A DNA stretch of 64,000 nt from Sulfobacillus acidophilus DSM 10332 (GTDB taxonomy: Bacteria > Bacillota > Sulfobacillia > Sulfobacillales > Sulfobacillaceae). Location: contig CP003179.1 of the NCBI GenBank assembly GCA_000237975.1, forward strand, positions 3,130,270 through 3,194,269, read 5' to 3'. Position numbers and translations under genes: made by a program. Positions 8,813 to 17,522 of this stretch are shown here, piece by piece. The notes under the pieces are model-generated. The model was not told where the DNA came from, did not search any database, and saw only the letters and a program-made list of their open reading frames with translations. The stretch's first letter is position 1, and every line of letters starts with the position of its first letter.

Positions 8813-9685
8813 ATGAGCGCAATCGAAAAAAATCCCTCGGTAATCACCGATTCCCGTCCTTCGTCACGGGTTTGGCGCCGTTTAACGAAAAACCCGTTAG
8901 CCGTGCTGGGGTTGGTCCTCGTCACCGCGCTTTTGCTCTTGGCGATTTGGGGCCCGGCATTAGCCCCCTACGGCCCCGATGCCACCCATTTTTCCGAAGC
9001 TTTAGCGGCGCCCTCGAGTCGACATTGGTTGGGCACCGATGACTTGGGGCGAGACATCTTGAGCCGCATTTTATGGGGAGCCCGAGGCACTCTCGTGGCC
9101 GGCCTCGGCATTGTGTTGCTTGGCGTCATTGTAGGCGTGCCGTTGGGATTGGTGGCCGGCTATCATGGGGGATGGGTCGATGACGTAATCATGCGGGTCG
9201 TCGATGCCGCCCTCGCTTTCCCTAGCCTGGTTCTCGCCCTGGCGATCGAATGGCTGCTGGGCCCTTCCCTCGTCAATGCCGTCATCGCCATCGGCGTCGT
9301 CACCATTCCCCAATTTGCCCGCATTACCCGGGGCCAGGTATTGACGATCCGTGAGCGGGAATATGTTGATGCGGCCGTCGCTTTGGGCGTCTCCCCCGTC
9401 CGCATTATGGGCCGCCATATTCTCCCCAATATCATGACCCCGCTCATTGTGATTGCCACCCTCAACCTCGGTACCAGCATATTGGCGGTCGCGAGTCTCT
9501 CTTTTCTCGGATTAGGTCCCCCTCCCCCCGCCCCTAACTGGGGGGCCATGTTGCAAGAAGGCTCGCAATATCTGAACATCGCCCCTTGGGTTTCGTTTTT
9601 CCCCGGTGCGGCCATTTTCTTAGCGGTACTAGGTTTTTCGAGCTTAGGCGATGGACTCCGGGACGTGCTCGACCCTACCCTTTAG
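8813..9685 (+). CDS. ABC transporter permease (DppC/OppC type)
   Basis: A 290-residue permease with the DppC features: a first membrane segment after RRLTKNPLAVLGLVLV, the motif HWLGTDDLGRDILSRILWG that is diagnostic for this subunit, and an EAA loop (REYVDAAVALGVSPVRIM). It pairs with the preceding DppB-type protein. GGGAGGCGG precedes the ATG. No ATP-binding gene follows, so the complex must borrow ATPases encoded elsewhere. Confidence 0.92.
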   Translation: MSAIEKNPSVITDSRPSSRVWRRLTKNPLAVLGLVLVTALLLLAIWGPALAPYGPDATHFSEALAAPSSRHWLGTDDLGRDILSRILWGARGTLVAGLGIVLLGVIVGVPLGLVAGYHGGWVDDVIMRVVDAALAFPSLVLALAIEWLLGPSLVNAVIAIGVVTIPQFARITRGQVLTIREREYVDAAVALGVSPVRIMGRHILPNIMTPLIVIATLNLGTSILAVASLSFLGLGPPPPAPNWGAMLQEGSQYLNIAPWVSFFPGAAIFLAVLGFSSLGDGLRDVLDPTL

Positions 9686-9705
9686 ACGAAAGAGGCTGAG
9701 AAAGC

Positions 9706-10518
9706 ATGAGCGGTATTAGCACCGATGATATTATGCAGTGGTCGTTAGACTTGGCCGGATTAACCGAGGTGCCGGCCGATAGCGCCATTTATGTGCCGGG
9801 GCACGATATCCGGCGCGTATTATTCGGAATTGACGTTGGCCCGGCCGATTTGCTGTTGGCTCGACAATTAGGCGTCGATTTAGTGATTGCGCATCATCCG
9901 GCGGATGCGTTACAACGTTTTCCCCGGATTTTTGAGCGCCATGTGGCCCTGATGCGAAGTGAAGGGATCCCGGAAGAAGAAGCCCGAGGCGCCATTCAAG
10001 AGCTCACCGAAAGATGGCAGGATCGCCTGCATAGCGCCAACTACGACCATGTGGTATCCGTCGCCAAACTGCTCCGGATGCCTTTTATGAATATTCATAA
10101 TCCCCTGGACGAATACGGACGTCAGCGCATGACAAAAGCGGTGGCTGCCATTCAGCCGCATGACCCGCTGTCGGCGGTGCTGGCGGCATTAAATACGATT
10201 GACGAAATTCGGACCGCACCGACCGCGGTCGAAATTGCCGTGGGATCCCCCGAGAGTCCGGCCGGCCGCATCAAAGTTGTACACGGGGCCGGCACGAATG
10301 GCGGCTATCCCGTCGCTACCGCGTATTTTCGGCATGGTGTCCGGACGGTTATCTATATCCACCTGGCGACGGAAGCCAAATGGAAACTCCGCCAAGACGC
10401 GATGGGGCAAGTCATCGTCGTCGGACACTTGGCCGGTGATTTGACGGGCATCCAACCTTTTGCCAATCTTTTGCGCGAACGGGGACTGGAAGTCACGGGA
10501 TTTTCCGGAGTACAATAA
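9706..10518 (+). CDS. NIF3-like dinuclear metal-centre protein
   Basis: A 270-residue cytoplasmic protein of the NIF3/YbgI (DUF34) family. The metal-binding HHP is at residues 63-65 (DLVIAHHPAD), and the C-terminal GHLAGD places a further ligand at H241. These proteins form toroidal hexamers with two metals per subunit; their reaction is mostly unknown. It is the last gene of the GntR-SBP-permease operon, 20 bases after the DppC gene. Its role may therefore be to process the imported compound, possibly a peptide or a metal chelate. That is inference from position only. Confidence 0.82.
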   Translation: MSGISTDDIMQWSLDLAGLTEVPADSAIYVPGHDIRRVLFGIDVGPADLLLARQLGVDLVIAHHPADALQRFPRIFERHVALMRSEGIPEEEARGAIQELTERWQDRLHSANYDHVVSVAKLLRMPFMNIHNPLDEYGRQRMTKAVAAIQPHDPLSAVLAALNTIDEIRTAPTAVEIAVGSPESPAGRIKVVHGAGTNGGYPVATAYFRHGVRTVIYIHLATEAKWKLRQDAMGQVIVVGHLAGDLTGIQPFANLLRERGLEVTGFSGVQ

Positions 10519-10569
10519 CCGGCCTCTTATATATTAAATAACATCAATTGTCAATGACCATTTGATGGA

Positions 10570-10600
10570 AATTAATACCCCTTTGGGTATTAATTTTTTT
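10570..10600 (+). terminator. rho-independent terminator of the ABC operon
   Basis: The perfect stem AATTAATACCC / GGGTATTAATT with a CTTT loop is followed by a run of seven T, 50 bases after the NIF3-like stop codon. Confidence 0.9.
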
Positions 10601-10698
10601 GGGCCGTATGTCCCTGTCGAGATATGTCTGAAAATGGGATGGTAATTAGCACAACTTAGTAGTTGCTACTTTGGTAATCGTAACCAGGAGGGATTCGA

Positions 10699-11958
10699 AT
10701 GCATGACTGGCATGGCTATCTGACATTTTTAGAATGGACGCCGGCCGACGGTGACGCGTTGGCGGCCCTCGACTGGTCCGCCCTGGCCGACGAGGTCACT
10801 CCACGCTTTTATGACAAGGTTCGCCGCGTACCGGGACTGGATCAACTGGTGCGAACCCACTCCAGTTATGACGCCTTGGGCGGTACCATGCGCGACTATT
10901 TGTCCCATTTGGGTACCCCGCCGACCAGCGACGCCTACCTAAAACGCATTCGGGCGATTGCGGCGGCCCATGTCCGCATTAACCTGACGCCGGATTGGTA
11001 TTTAGGCGCCTATCGCATCATCTGGACCGCAGCCCTTATGCAGATTGACCGCCAATGGCCGGACGATCCCCTCTTCCGGGAACAGGCCCGTCAAGCCGTG
11101 TCCAAGCGCTTAATGGCCGACATGGTCCTGACCATCACCCTCTATCAAGAAGGGGTTGACCGCGAGCGTGAAGCCTTGGATACGACCGTGCAGGATATTG
11201 CCGCCGTCGAACACACGTTAACCGATCAAGCCACCCGCTTGGCCGCCAGTGCGGAAGAAGCGCAAGCCACCGTTCACCATTTGGCGGAAACCCACGACAC
11301 GATCCGCACATCCATGCAACAAACGCTGGGACAATCGGAAACAACCGCCTCCGCCGTTACCGAAGGGACCCGCGCCGTCCACACGCTGGATCAAGGCACG
11401 AAGGCCATCGGTTCGGCGCTAAACGCGGTCTTAGAAGCCGAACAAGCTCTCCAAACCCAAACCCAGGCTATCCAACAAGCCACCCGGCTCATTCAAGATA
11501 TTGCCCGGCAAACCAACTTACTGGCGCTAAATGCCGCCATTGAAGCGGCTCGAGCCGGCGACGCGGGGCGAGGGTTTGCCGTGGTCGCCGACGAAGTCAA
11601 AAAGCTCTCGGAAGCATCGCATACCGCGACCCGCACCATTGAAGAGACCGTGACCGCCGTCGCCCGACATTTAGACGATCTGGACCAGGCGGTGAACGAG
11701 GCACGCCATACGATCGAGCAGGAAACGGTATCCAACCGGGCCGTCGTGGCCGCCTTTCAAGCCATCGAAAGCGCGGTACAAACCACCCAAGACGTGTTTG
11801 AGCGTCTTCACCAACAAGTCGAACTGGCCGCGGAGGCCGTCGGGCAAGTGCGCACCACGGCGGAAGACCAAACGCAACAAGCACAAGATTTAGCCCGGTT
11901 AGCCCAGCAATTAACCGCTATCATCAATAAAAAGCAAAAACAGCCGGCTCTCGTCTAG
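10699..11958 (+). CDS. globin-coupled chemoreceptor (HemAT-like)
   Basis: A 419-residue soluble receptor with no membrane segment. Residues 1-155 match the sensor globin of HemAT: the proximal histidine is H91 in [19 protein letters not shown]. Residues about 165-410 are the coiled-coil signalling domain, with the highly conserved tip [20 protein letters not shown] at 266-285 and [18 protein letters not shown] after it. Such receptors bind oxygen at haem and drive aerotaxis through CheW and CheA, which are encoded 40 kb away in this window. GGAGGG lies 7 bases before the ATG. It is monocistronic, with terminators on both sides. Confidence 0.92.
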   Translation: MHDWHGYLTFLEWTPADGDALAALDWSALADEVTPRFYDKVRRVPGLDQLVRTHSSYDALGGTMRDYLSHLGTPPTSDAYLKRIRAIAAAHVRINLTPDWYLGAYRIIWTAALMQIDRQWPDDPLFREQARQAVSKRLMADMVLTITLYQEGVDREREALDTTVQDIAAVEHTLTDQATRLAASAEEAQATVHHLAETHDTIRTSMQQTLGQSETTASAVTEGTRAVHTLDQGTKAIGSALNAVLEAEQALQTQTQAIQQATRLIQDIARQTNLLALNAAIEAARAGDAGRGFAVVADEVKKLSEASHTATRTIEETVTAVARHLDDLDQAVNEARHTIEQETVSNRAVVAAFQAIESAVQTTQDVFERLHQQVELAAEAVGQVRTTAEDQTQQAQDLARLAQQLTAIINKKQKQPALV

Positions 11959-11963
11959 CGGCG

Positions 11964-11997
11964 AAAAGCCCAGGGAATCTCTTGCCTGGGCTTTTTT
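11964..11997 (+). terminator. rho-independent terminator of the globin receptor gene
   Basis: AAAAGCCCAGG pairs with CCTGGGCTTTT across a 10-base loop, followed by TT, starting 6 bases after the stop codon. Confidence 0.9.
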
Positions 11998-12041
11998 CCG
12001 ATCGAATTTCTATAGCTCACTATCCGAAAAGGATGATCACC

Positions 12042-14891
12042 ATGACGTACCCCTCCGCTCTACCCATCGAATGGCTGACGCCTTTCGATACGCTTCCGAT
12101 GGGTGTGGCGGTCATTGATGCCGACCCGCCATATGCCATTTTATGGATTAACCGATATTTGTCCCGTCTCACCGGCTATGCGAAAACCTCGGTGCTTGGT
12201 CAAACCTGGCACTGGCTGCATTATACCGACCTGTCCTTTTCCCCCCATTACGAGGGTGAGCGGGTGGCTGGCGGGCCAGTTCAAATCCGGCGAGCTCATG
12301 ACGAGCCCCGTTGGCAACACATCTCCGTGATGCCGTGGCGATGGGGAGACCCCCCGGTTACCACGTATCTCGTTTTTTATCAGGATATTCAGGAGAATAG
12401 CATATCCCGTGCCCGCTTGGAATCTGAACAAGCAACGCACGATCCCCTCACCGGCCTCCTCAACCGATTGGGATGGAGTCTCGAATGGGCCCGCCAGGCA
12501 TCGTCGATCCGATTCATGGCCCTAATGGACGTCCGTGAATTTAAAAACATTAATGATACTTGGGGTCATGAAGCGGGCGATATCGTCCTAAAGACCGTCG
12601 CCGATCGGTTGCTTACCGCGGCGGATTGGGTTGTCCGATGGGGAGGTGACGAATTTTTATTAGCCTGGACGGCTGAGTTTTCCGACACGGAACCTATAGC
12701 TCAAAAAATTGCAGCACTTCTGGATAGAACGCGGGTCAACCTCGGAATAGACGGAATATCCTTGTCCATAAGGGCGTCCCTCGGGTTTGTTCGAGGTCCT
12801 TTTTCAAACGGCTCCCTCACAAAAGCTTTGGAAAAAGCCGATCAAGCCCTCTATACGGCGAAGACACAAGCGTCGGATCACTGCACCAATTGGATTGTCT
12901 GGGAACCGGACGTCCTGGTAACCGACGATTCCCGTTATGGCCACCAGCATAAGCCGCCGATATCCCGCCACCTATCGGCGGGCCCTTGGATTCAACACAT
13001 TCTTCACTCCGGAGCCGAAACGTTCGTGGAGCACTTCTATTCCGCATTAGAAGACAAGAATTCCACTAGTCGCGAGATCCTTCATACCCTCACCGACGCG
13101 GAACGAACACATCTAAAAGCGAAGCAGATGGAGCACTTAGTGGAACTTATGGATCCGGACGCGGACCCGTCCGAACTCGAGCGCCAAGCTCATGAAACCG
13201 GAAAAATTCATGCCCTTTTGGGCCTTAATGCGACCGATATCCTCGAATCGATATTGATTTACCGCGAAATCATGCGAGACTTGATTCATCACCAGCAGTG
13301 GATGCCCGGTCAAAGGTGGGCGGCCGATGCGTTCATCGATGATCGCTTGACGTTGGAAGTCATGGGCCAAATAACCGGATTAATCTATGTTGGCGATAAA
13401 TGGAACCAGGAGCTTTACGACAGCTTATCTTTGGCCCTACCCTTGAGCGATCCGATAAAAGCCTGGCAAGTTATGAGCGAGCACATAACCCGGGTCCCCG
13501 GGATTCCAGGCCTGCAAATTTGCGTACCCGACTCGACACAACCCACCGGTTGGCGCACTCTTTTAGCCGTGGGCAGCTTATGGGAGCACGTGAATTCCCA
13601 AGATTTACAGAACCGGGCCCATCTGGAAATGGCTTGGTGGCAGGAGCGAATTGTGACCATCAATTACAATCAATCGATGGCCGATCAAACACCGGACAAA
13701 AAGACCGCGTTGGCTCAACGTGTTCGATCCGCTTCCCATGTACCGTTAGTCGACGAAAGAGGTCGCCCTGCAGCCGTATTAATCCTTTATGGACACTATC
13801 CTCACCAATGGGAGGGTAAGGAAATCACGACCCGATTGCAATTATTATCGACTGCTCTGCGCCACCATTGGCCGGAAATCGGGAACGCCGAGAAACCGGG
13901 GGCAACAACGAACTTCACCCGGATGAATTTGGCGAAGGGGGAATGGGAATGGTGGTACCATCCGATTATCGAGTTCCATACCGGCCATATTCTTAAATGG
14001 GAATCTCTTGCCCGTTGGCGCGACATCCAAGGACGACTTTGGGCGCCGGCCGATTTTTTGCCCCATCTGGGCCTCACCGACCATCGAAATCTTGTCCTCG
14101 CCGGTCTTCAATCGATTAGAACCGTAGCCCCTAGGCTGGCTCCTGCCCGTATCACGTTAAATATCCTGCCAGACCTATTAACCGATGAAAAGGTGGAAAC
14201 ATGGATCAATCAAATCCTTCCGTTCCCCATCGTGTTAGAGGTTCTTGAATCCGGCCGACTCAACGGGTCGAGCGTTCAAACGATGAAACGATTAAAGGCT
14301 CGGGGCGTCGAATGGGCTATCGACGATTTTGGTTCGGGATTTGCCAATCTCGACCGTCTATGGGAAGGCGCGTGGTCATGGGTCAAATTTGACCGACATC
14401 TGTGGTCCCGTATTTGGCAGGATCCTTGGCGGTGGATTCCCGTCATCGGGCAACTCGTCCGGTTATGCCAAACACTGGGTTACCGCACCATTTTTGAAGG
14501 GGTCGAAAATCAAGATGCAGCAGCCGTGGCCATCGCCTTAGGATTTGACGCCGGCCAAGGTTACCTCTGGGGCCCCCCCGCACCTTGGCATCAATGGCAA
14601 GAATTTACGCCCGTCGTGGACGTCCTCCCGTCTTCCGGAGGTATCTGGGCCTTTTTAGCGTTCCATTGGCAAGCGGCGACAAACCCCATGGCTCCCCCGA
14701 CATGCATACGGATGGCGGACGACCCCGTTCTCAATTTGCCCGACAAGGTACGAACGGTACACGCCCAATGGCACGTTCGCCCAAGCGACCCCGAGATCAA
14801 TCGCCAATGGAACGCGCTCATGCGGCAATTCCGGGTATGGCATACGAACCCGGCGCGTGAAACCCTCGATTCAAAAACCGATGGACGGTAA
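12042..14891 (+). CDS. PAS-GGDEF-globin-GAF-EAL bifunctional cyclic di-GMP protein
   Basis: A 949-residue cytoplasmic protein. Order of parts: PAS (about 10-120); GGDEF (134-290) with intact GGDEF at 201-205 but no RxxD inhibition site (TAAD instead); a helical region (315-460) resembling sensor globins, with H390 in GKIHALLGL as the likely proximal histidine; a GAF-like region (470-620); and an EAL domain (635-870). The EAL motif reads ESL (654-656). The other catalytic positions are present: N707, E733, D761-D762, K782, E819 and Q839. It may both make and break cyclic di-GMP under oxygen or redox control. The ATG at 12042 has AAAGGA eight bases upstream. Confidence 0.85.
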   Translation: MTYPSALPIEWLTPFDTLPMGVAVIDADPPYAILWINRYLSRLTGYAKTSVLGQTWHWLHYTDLSFSPHYEGERVAGGPVQIRRAHDEPRWQHISVMPWRWGDPPVTTYLVFYQDIQENSISRARLESEQATHDPLTGLLNRLGWSLEWARQASSIRFMALMDVREFKNINDTWGHEAGDIVLKTVADRLLTAADWVVRWGGDEFLLAWTAEFSDTEPIAQKIAALLDRTRVNLGIDGISLSIRASLGFVRGPFSNGSLTKALEKADQALYTAKTQASDHCTNWIVWEPDVLVTDDSRYGHQHKPPISRHLSAGPWIQHILHSGAETFVEHFYSALEDKNSTSREILHTLTDAERTHLKAKQMEHLVELMDPDADPSELERQAHETGKIHALLGLNATDILESILIYREIMRDLIHHQQWMPGQRWAADAFIDDRLTLEVMGQITGLIYVGDKWNQELYDSLSLALPLSDPIKAWQVMSEHITRVPGIPGLQICVPDSTQPTGWRTLLAVGSLWEHVNSQDLQNRAHLEMAWWQERIVTINYNQSMADQTPDKKTALAQRVRSASHVPLVDERGRPAAVLILYGHYPHQWEGKEITTRLQLLSTALRHHWPEIGNAEKPGATTNFTRMNLAKGEWEWWYHPIIEFHTGHILKWESLARWRDIQGRLWAPADFLPHLGLTDHRNLVLAGLQSIRTVAPRLAPARITLNILPDLLTDEKVETWINQILPFPIVLEVLESGRLNGSSVQTMKRLKARGVEWAIDDFGSGFANLDRLWEGAWSWVKFDRHLWSRIWQDPWRWIPVIGQLVRLCQTLGYRTIFEGVENQDAAAVAIALGFDAGQGYLWGPPAPWHQWQEFTPVVDVLPSSGGIWAFLAFHWQAATNPMAPPTCIRMADDPVLNLPDKVRTVHAQWHVRPSDPEINRQWNALMRQFRVWHTNPARETLDSKTDGR

Positions 14892-14951
14892 CCTCGACCC
14901 GAATCGCGCTAACGCCAATTCCGGGGGGCGGCCTCTCTACCTACTGTTTAG

Positions 14952-15632
14952 TCAACTGATACGCACGTGCGTGGCAATCGCTTCTAACCAACTGCTATCG
15001 GAACGCGGCACGGTCATCAACACCTCGGCCCATTGATTCGGGGCCCATTCGATATAGAGACTTTGAGAGGCACTCGAGGCGGTGTTGTTGATGGGGGTCC
15101 CAAAAGTACCCGGGCCTAAGGGAACCGTTGCCGCGGGGGATTTTCCGGAGACCACTCCCAACACGACCCGATAACCGGTATGCGGAATCCCCCAAACCCA
15201 TTGGTTGGCCGAGGTTTGCAGCAACGTGGCCATGGTCGACGGTACCGCGACACTCAAGGTCACATTTTGGTATGTTTCGACTTCCGGTGTCAGGTGAGCC
15301 GATGTCGGCCAATTCGGCGGATAAATCGTAGTTGTGGTTAGGACGGGGTGAAGCGGCGGTAAGGATTTATGAGCCCGGACCCGGGTCGAACCGTTCGGCC
15401 CGAGGGTACCGCTCAACCAATGGAGCTGCTGATGGGCCACGTCGGCCACCACAAAGAGAACCACCGCCGCGGCAGCGATTTGTCCCCCCAAGGTCATCCA
15501 GCGTTTGGAGCTGCCCGATGATGCCACCGATTCCAACCGTCGGCCACATCGGTAGCAGAATTGGTCCTCCGGCATGACCGCTTCACCACATCGCGGGCAG
15601 ACGGTATTCCCGGAGACGGGTTTCCCTGTCAT
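14952..15632 (-). CDS. zinc-ribbon membrane-anchored protein of unknown function
   Basis: The 226-residue protein starts with a zinc ribbon (C12-P-R-C15 and C26-Y-R-C29), then a single membrane helix at about 48-66 (GGQIAAAAVVLFVVADVAH). An extracytoplasmic domain of about 155 residues follows, with beta-rich segments and no recognised family. The ribbon would face the cytoplasm and the rest the outside. AAGGGGGAG precedes the ATG. It is transcribed divergently from the XPB gene and stands alone. Function unknown. Confidence 0.75.
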   Translation of the reverse strand: MTGKPVSGNTVCPRCGEAVMPEDQFCYRCGRRLESVASSGSSKRWMTLGGQIAAAAVVLFVVADVAHQQLHWLSGTLGPNGSTRVRAHKSLPPLHPVLTTTTIYPPNWPTSAHLTPEVETYQNVTLSVAVPSTMATLLQTSANQWVWGIPHTGYRVVLGVVSGKSPAATVPLGPGTFGTPINNTASSASQSLYIEWAPNQWAEVLMTVPRSDSSWLEAIATHVRIS

Positions 15633-15741
15633 AACGCTCCCCCTTTGCTCTTGGCTCGTGGCATGCTCATCGTTACCATTGTAACAGGATTCGGGACGGC
15701 AAGTTCCACATTTGGTTCATATTCCCAGTTTCGCCAAGGAA

Positions 15742-15771
15742 TTGTCGAAATCCTGATGTACACGATACAAT
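15742..15771 (+). promoter_or_regulatory. putative promoter of the XPB operon
   Basis: TTGTCG at 15742-15747 and TACAAT at 15766-15771 (five of six consensus bases) are separated by 18 bases, 26 bases before the GTG start. Confidence 0.5.
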
Positions 15772-15797
15772 ATGCGTGAGATATAAGGGGGGATTGG

Positions 15798-17522
15798 GTG
15801 TCTCGATTACCGTTAATTGTACAGAGCGATCTCACCATTTTGTTGGAAGTGGACAACCCGCTGTTCGAGGAGGCCCGGGATGCCTTATCCGGGTTTGCCG
15901 AGTTGATCAAAAGTCCTGAACACATTCATACCTACCAATTGAGCGCCCTCTCCCTGTGGAACGCCTTGGCCGCCGGATTGACCGAATCCCAAATTCAAGA
16001 GTCGTTAACCCGATTTTCCTCCTATCCCGTCCCCGACACCGTCATCCAATTTATCCACGATCAAGTGCATCGGTTTGGTCGGATTCGCCTTCAGGTGGCA
16101 CCGGACGGAGACGGATTTTGGCTAACGGCCAACGACCAGACCATTCTCACGCAATTGGGCCGTATGAAATCCGTCATTCCTTACTTAGGGCCGCACTTGC
16201 CCCCCGGGTACCGGATTTCGCCGGAAAACCGCGGATTGGTCAAGCAAGCTTTAGCCCGGGCGGGTTGGCCGGTGACCGACGAAGCGGGTTACGTGACCGG
16301 GGCGCCCTTACCCCTGGGCTGGCGCTCTATTACGCTCAACGGACGGCCGTTTCACCTCCGCACCTACCAAGAGGCTGCTATACGGGTTTTCTGGGGGGAC
16401 GGCGAGGCCCAAAGGGGGAGCGGCGTTATCGTGTTACCCTGTGGCGCCGGCAAAACGGTGGTCGGCATGGGGGTCATGGAACGCGCCCAAACCCACACCC
16501 TGATTCTGACGACCTCCATGGCCGCCCTTCATCAATGGAAGCGGGAACTCTTGGATAAAACGACGTTAACGGACGACGTCATCGGCGAGTACAGTGCCGC
16601 CGTCAAGCACATAAAACCTGTGACCTTAACCACCTACCAGATGCTGACCCATCGGAAACATGGCGACTATGTGCACTTTCAGGAACTCGATCGAGCCCCT
16701 TGGGGCCTTATCATCTATGACGAGGTGCACCTGTTACCGGCCCCCATGTTTCGATTGACGGCCAGCCTGCAAGCCCGTCGCCGTTTAGGGCTCACCGCGA
16801 CCTTAATCCGTGAGGACGGCCATGCCGACGACGTCTTCTCCTTAATCGGCCCCAAGCGATTTGATATGCCCTGGAAAACTCTGGAATCCGAGGGCTGGAT
16901 CGCAACCGCCCATTGTCGAGAAATCCGCGTGGGTCTAGAGCCCGGTCTACGTGACCGCTACGCGAGCGCCGAAGAGCCCGAGCAAATCCGCCTGGCCGCC
17001 GAAAACCCGGCCAAAATCGGCGTGATCCGCGAGCTTTTAACCCATCATGCCCAGGATCATGTGCTGATTATCGGACAATACCTGAGTCAATTGGAACGCT
17101 TGGCGGAGGAGTTGCATGCCCCCTTAATTACCGGGAAAACCCCGGCTCGGGAGCGGGAACGCCTTTATCAAGCGTTTCGTGACGGACAGCTGCCGGTCCT
17201 CATGGTTTCCAAAGTCGGTAACTTCGCGATTGATTTACCGGACGCCAATGTGGCGATTCAAATCAGTGGCGCATTTGGATCTCGGCAAGAAGAAGCCCAA
17301 CGACTCGGTCGCATTCTCCGCCCCAAATCGGACGGCGGTGAAGCGACATTTTATACGATTGTCTCCGAAGACACCAAGGAACAGCTATTTGCGCAGAAAC
17401 GGCAATTGTTTTTGGCCGAACAAGGCTACCGCTATGAAATCGCGCATGCCGCCCCCGACGGTCGACCCGTGGACCGTCTGGCTCCGGTCATTCCTTTTCC
17501 TCGCCGGGAGGCCCGCTCATGA
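15798..17522 (+). CDS. XPB/Ssl2-type DNA repair helicase
   Basis: A 574-residue superfamily 2 helicase of the bacterial XPB type. Residues 1-100 form the family N-terminal domain (VQSDLTILLEVDNPLFEEA; TRFSSYPVPD). Walker A is LPCGAGKTVVG (213-223), motif II is DEVH (308-311), motif III is GLTATL, the XPB-specific RED triad is at 338-340, and motif VI is QRLGRILRPK (501-510). XPB opens DNA with 3'-5' polarity in repair or transcription. The start is GTG with AAGGGGGG about 6-8 bases upstream. It overlaps the next gene by four bases (ATGA), so the two are translationally coupled. Confidence 0.93.
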   Translation: MSRLPLIVQSDLTILLEVDNPLFEEARDALSGFAELIKSPEHIHTYQLSALSLWNALAAGLTESQIQESLTRFSSYPVPDTVIQFIHDQVHRFGRIRLQVAPDGDGFWLTANDQTILTQLGRMKSVIPYLGPHLPPGYRISPENRGLVKQALARAGWPVTDEAGYVTGAPLPLGWRSITLNGRPFHLRTYQEAAIRVFWGDGEAQRGSGVIVLPCGAGKTVVGMGVMERAQTHTLILTTSMAALHQWKRELLDKTTLTDDVIGEYSAAVKHIKPVTLTTYQMLTHRKHGDYVHFQELDRAPWGLIIYDEVHLLPAPMFRLTASLQARRRLGLTATLIREDGHADDVFSLIGPKRFDMPWKTLESEGWIATAHCREIRVGLEPGLRDRYASAEEPEQIRLAAENPAKIGVIRELLTHHAQDHVLIIGQYLSQLERLAEELHAPLITGKTPARERERLYQAFRDGQLPVLMVSKVGNFAIDLPDANVAIQISGAFGSRQEEAQRLGRILRPKSDGGEATFYTIVSEDTKEQLFAQKRQLFLAEQGYRYEIAHAAPDGRPVDRLAPVIPFPRREARS

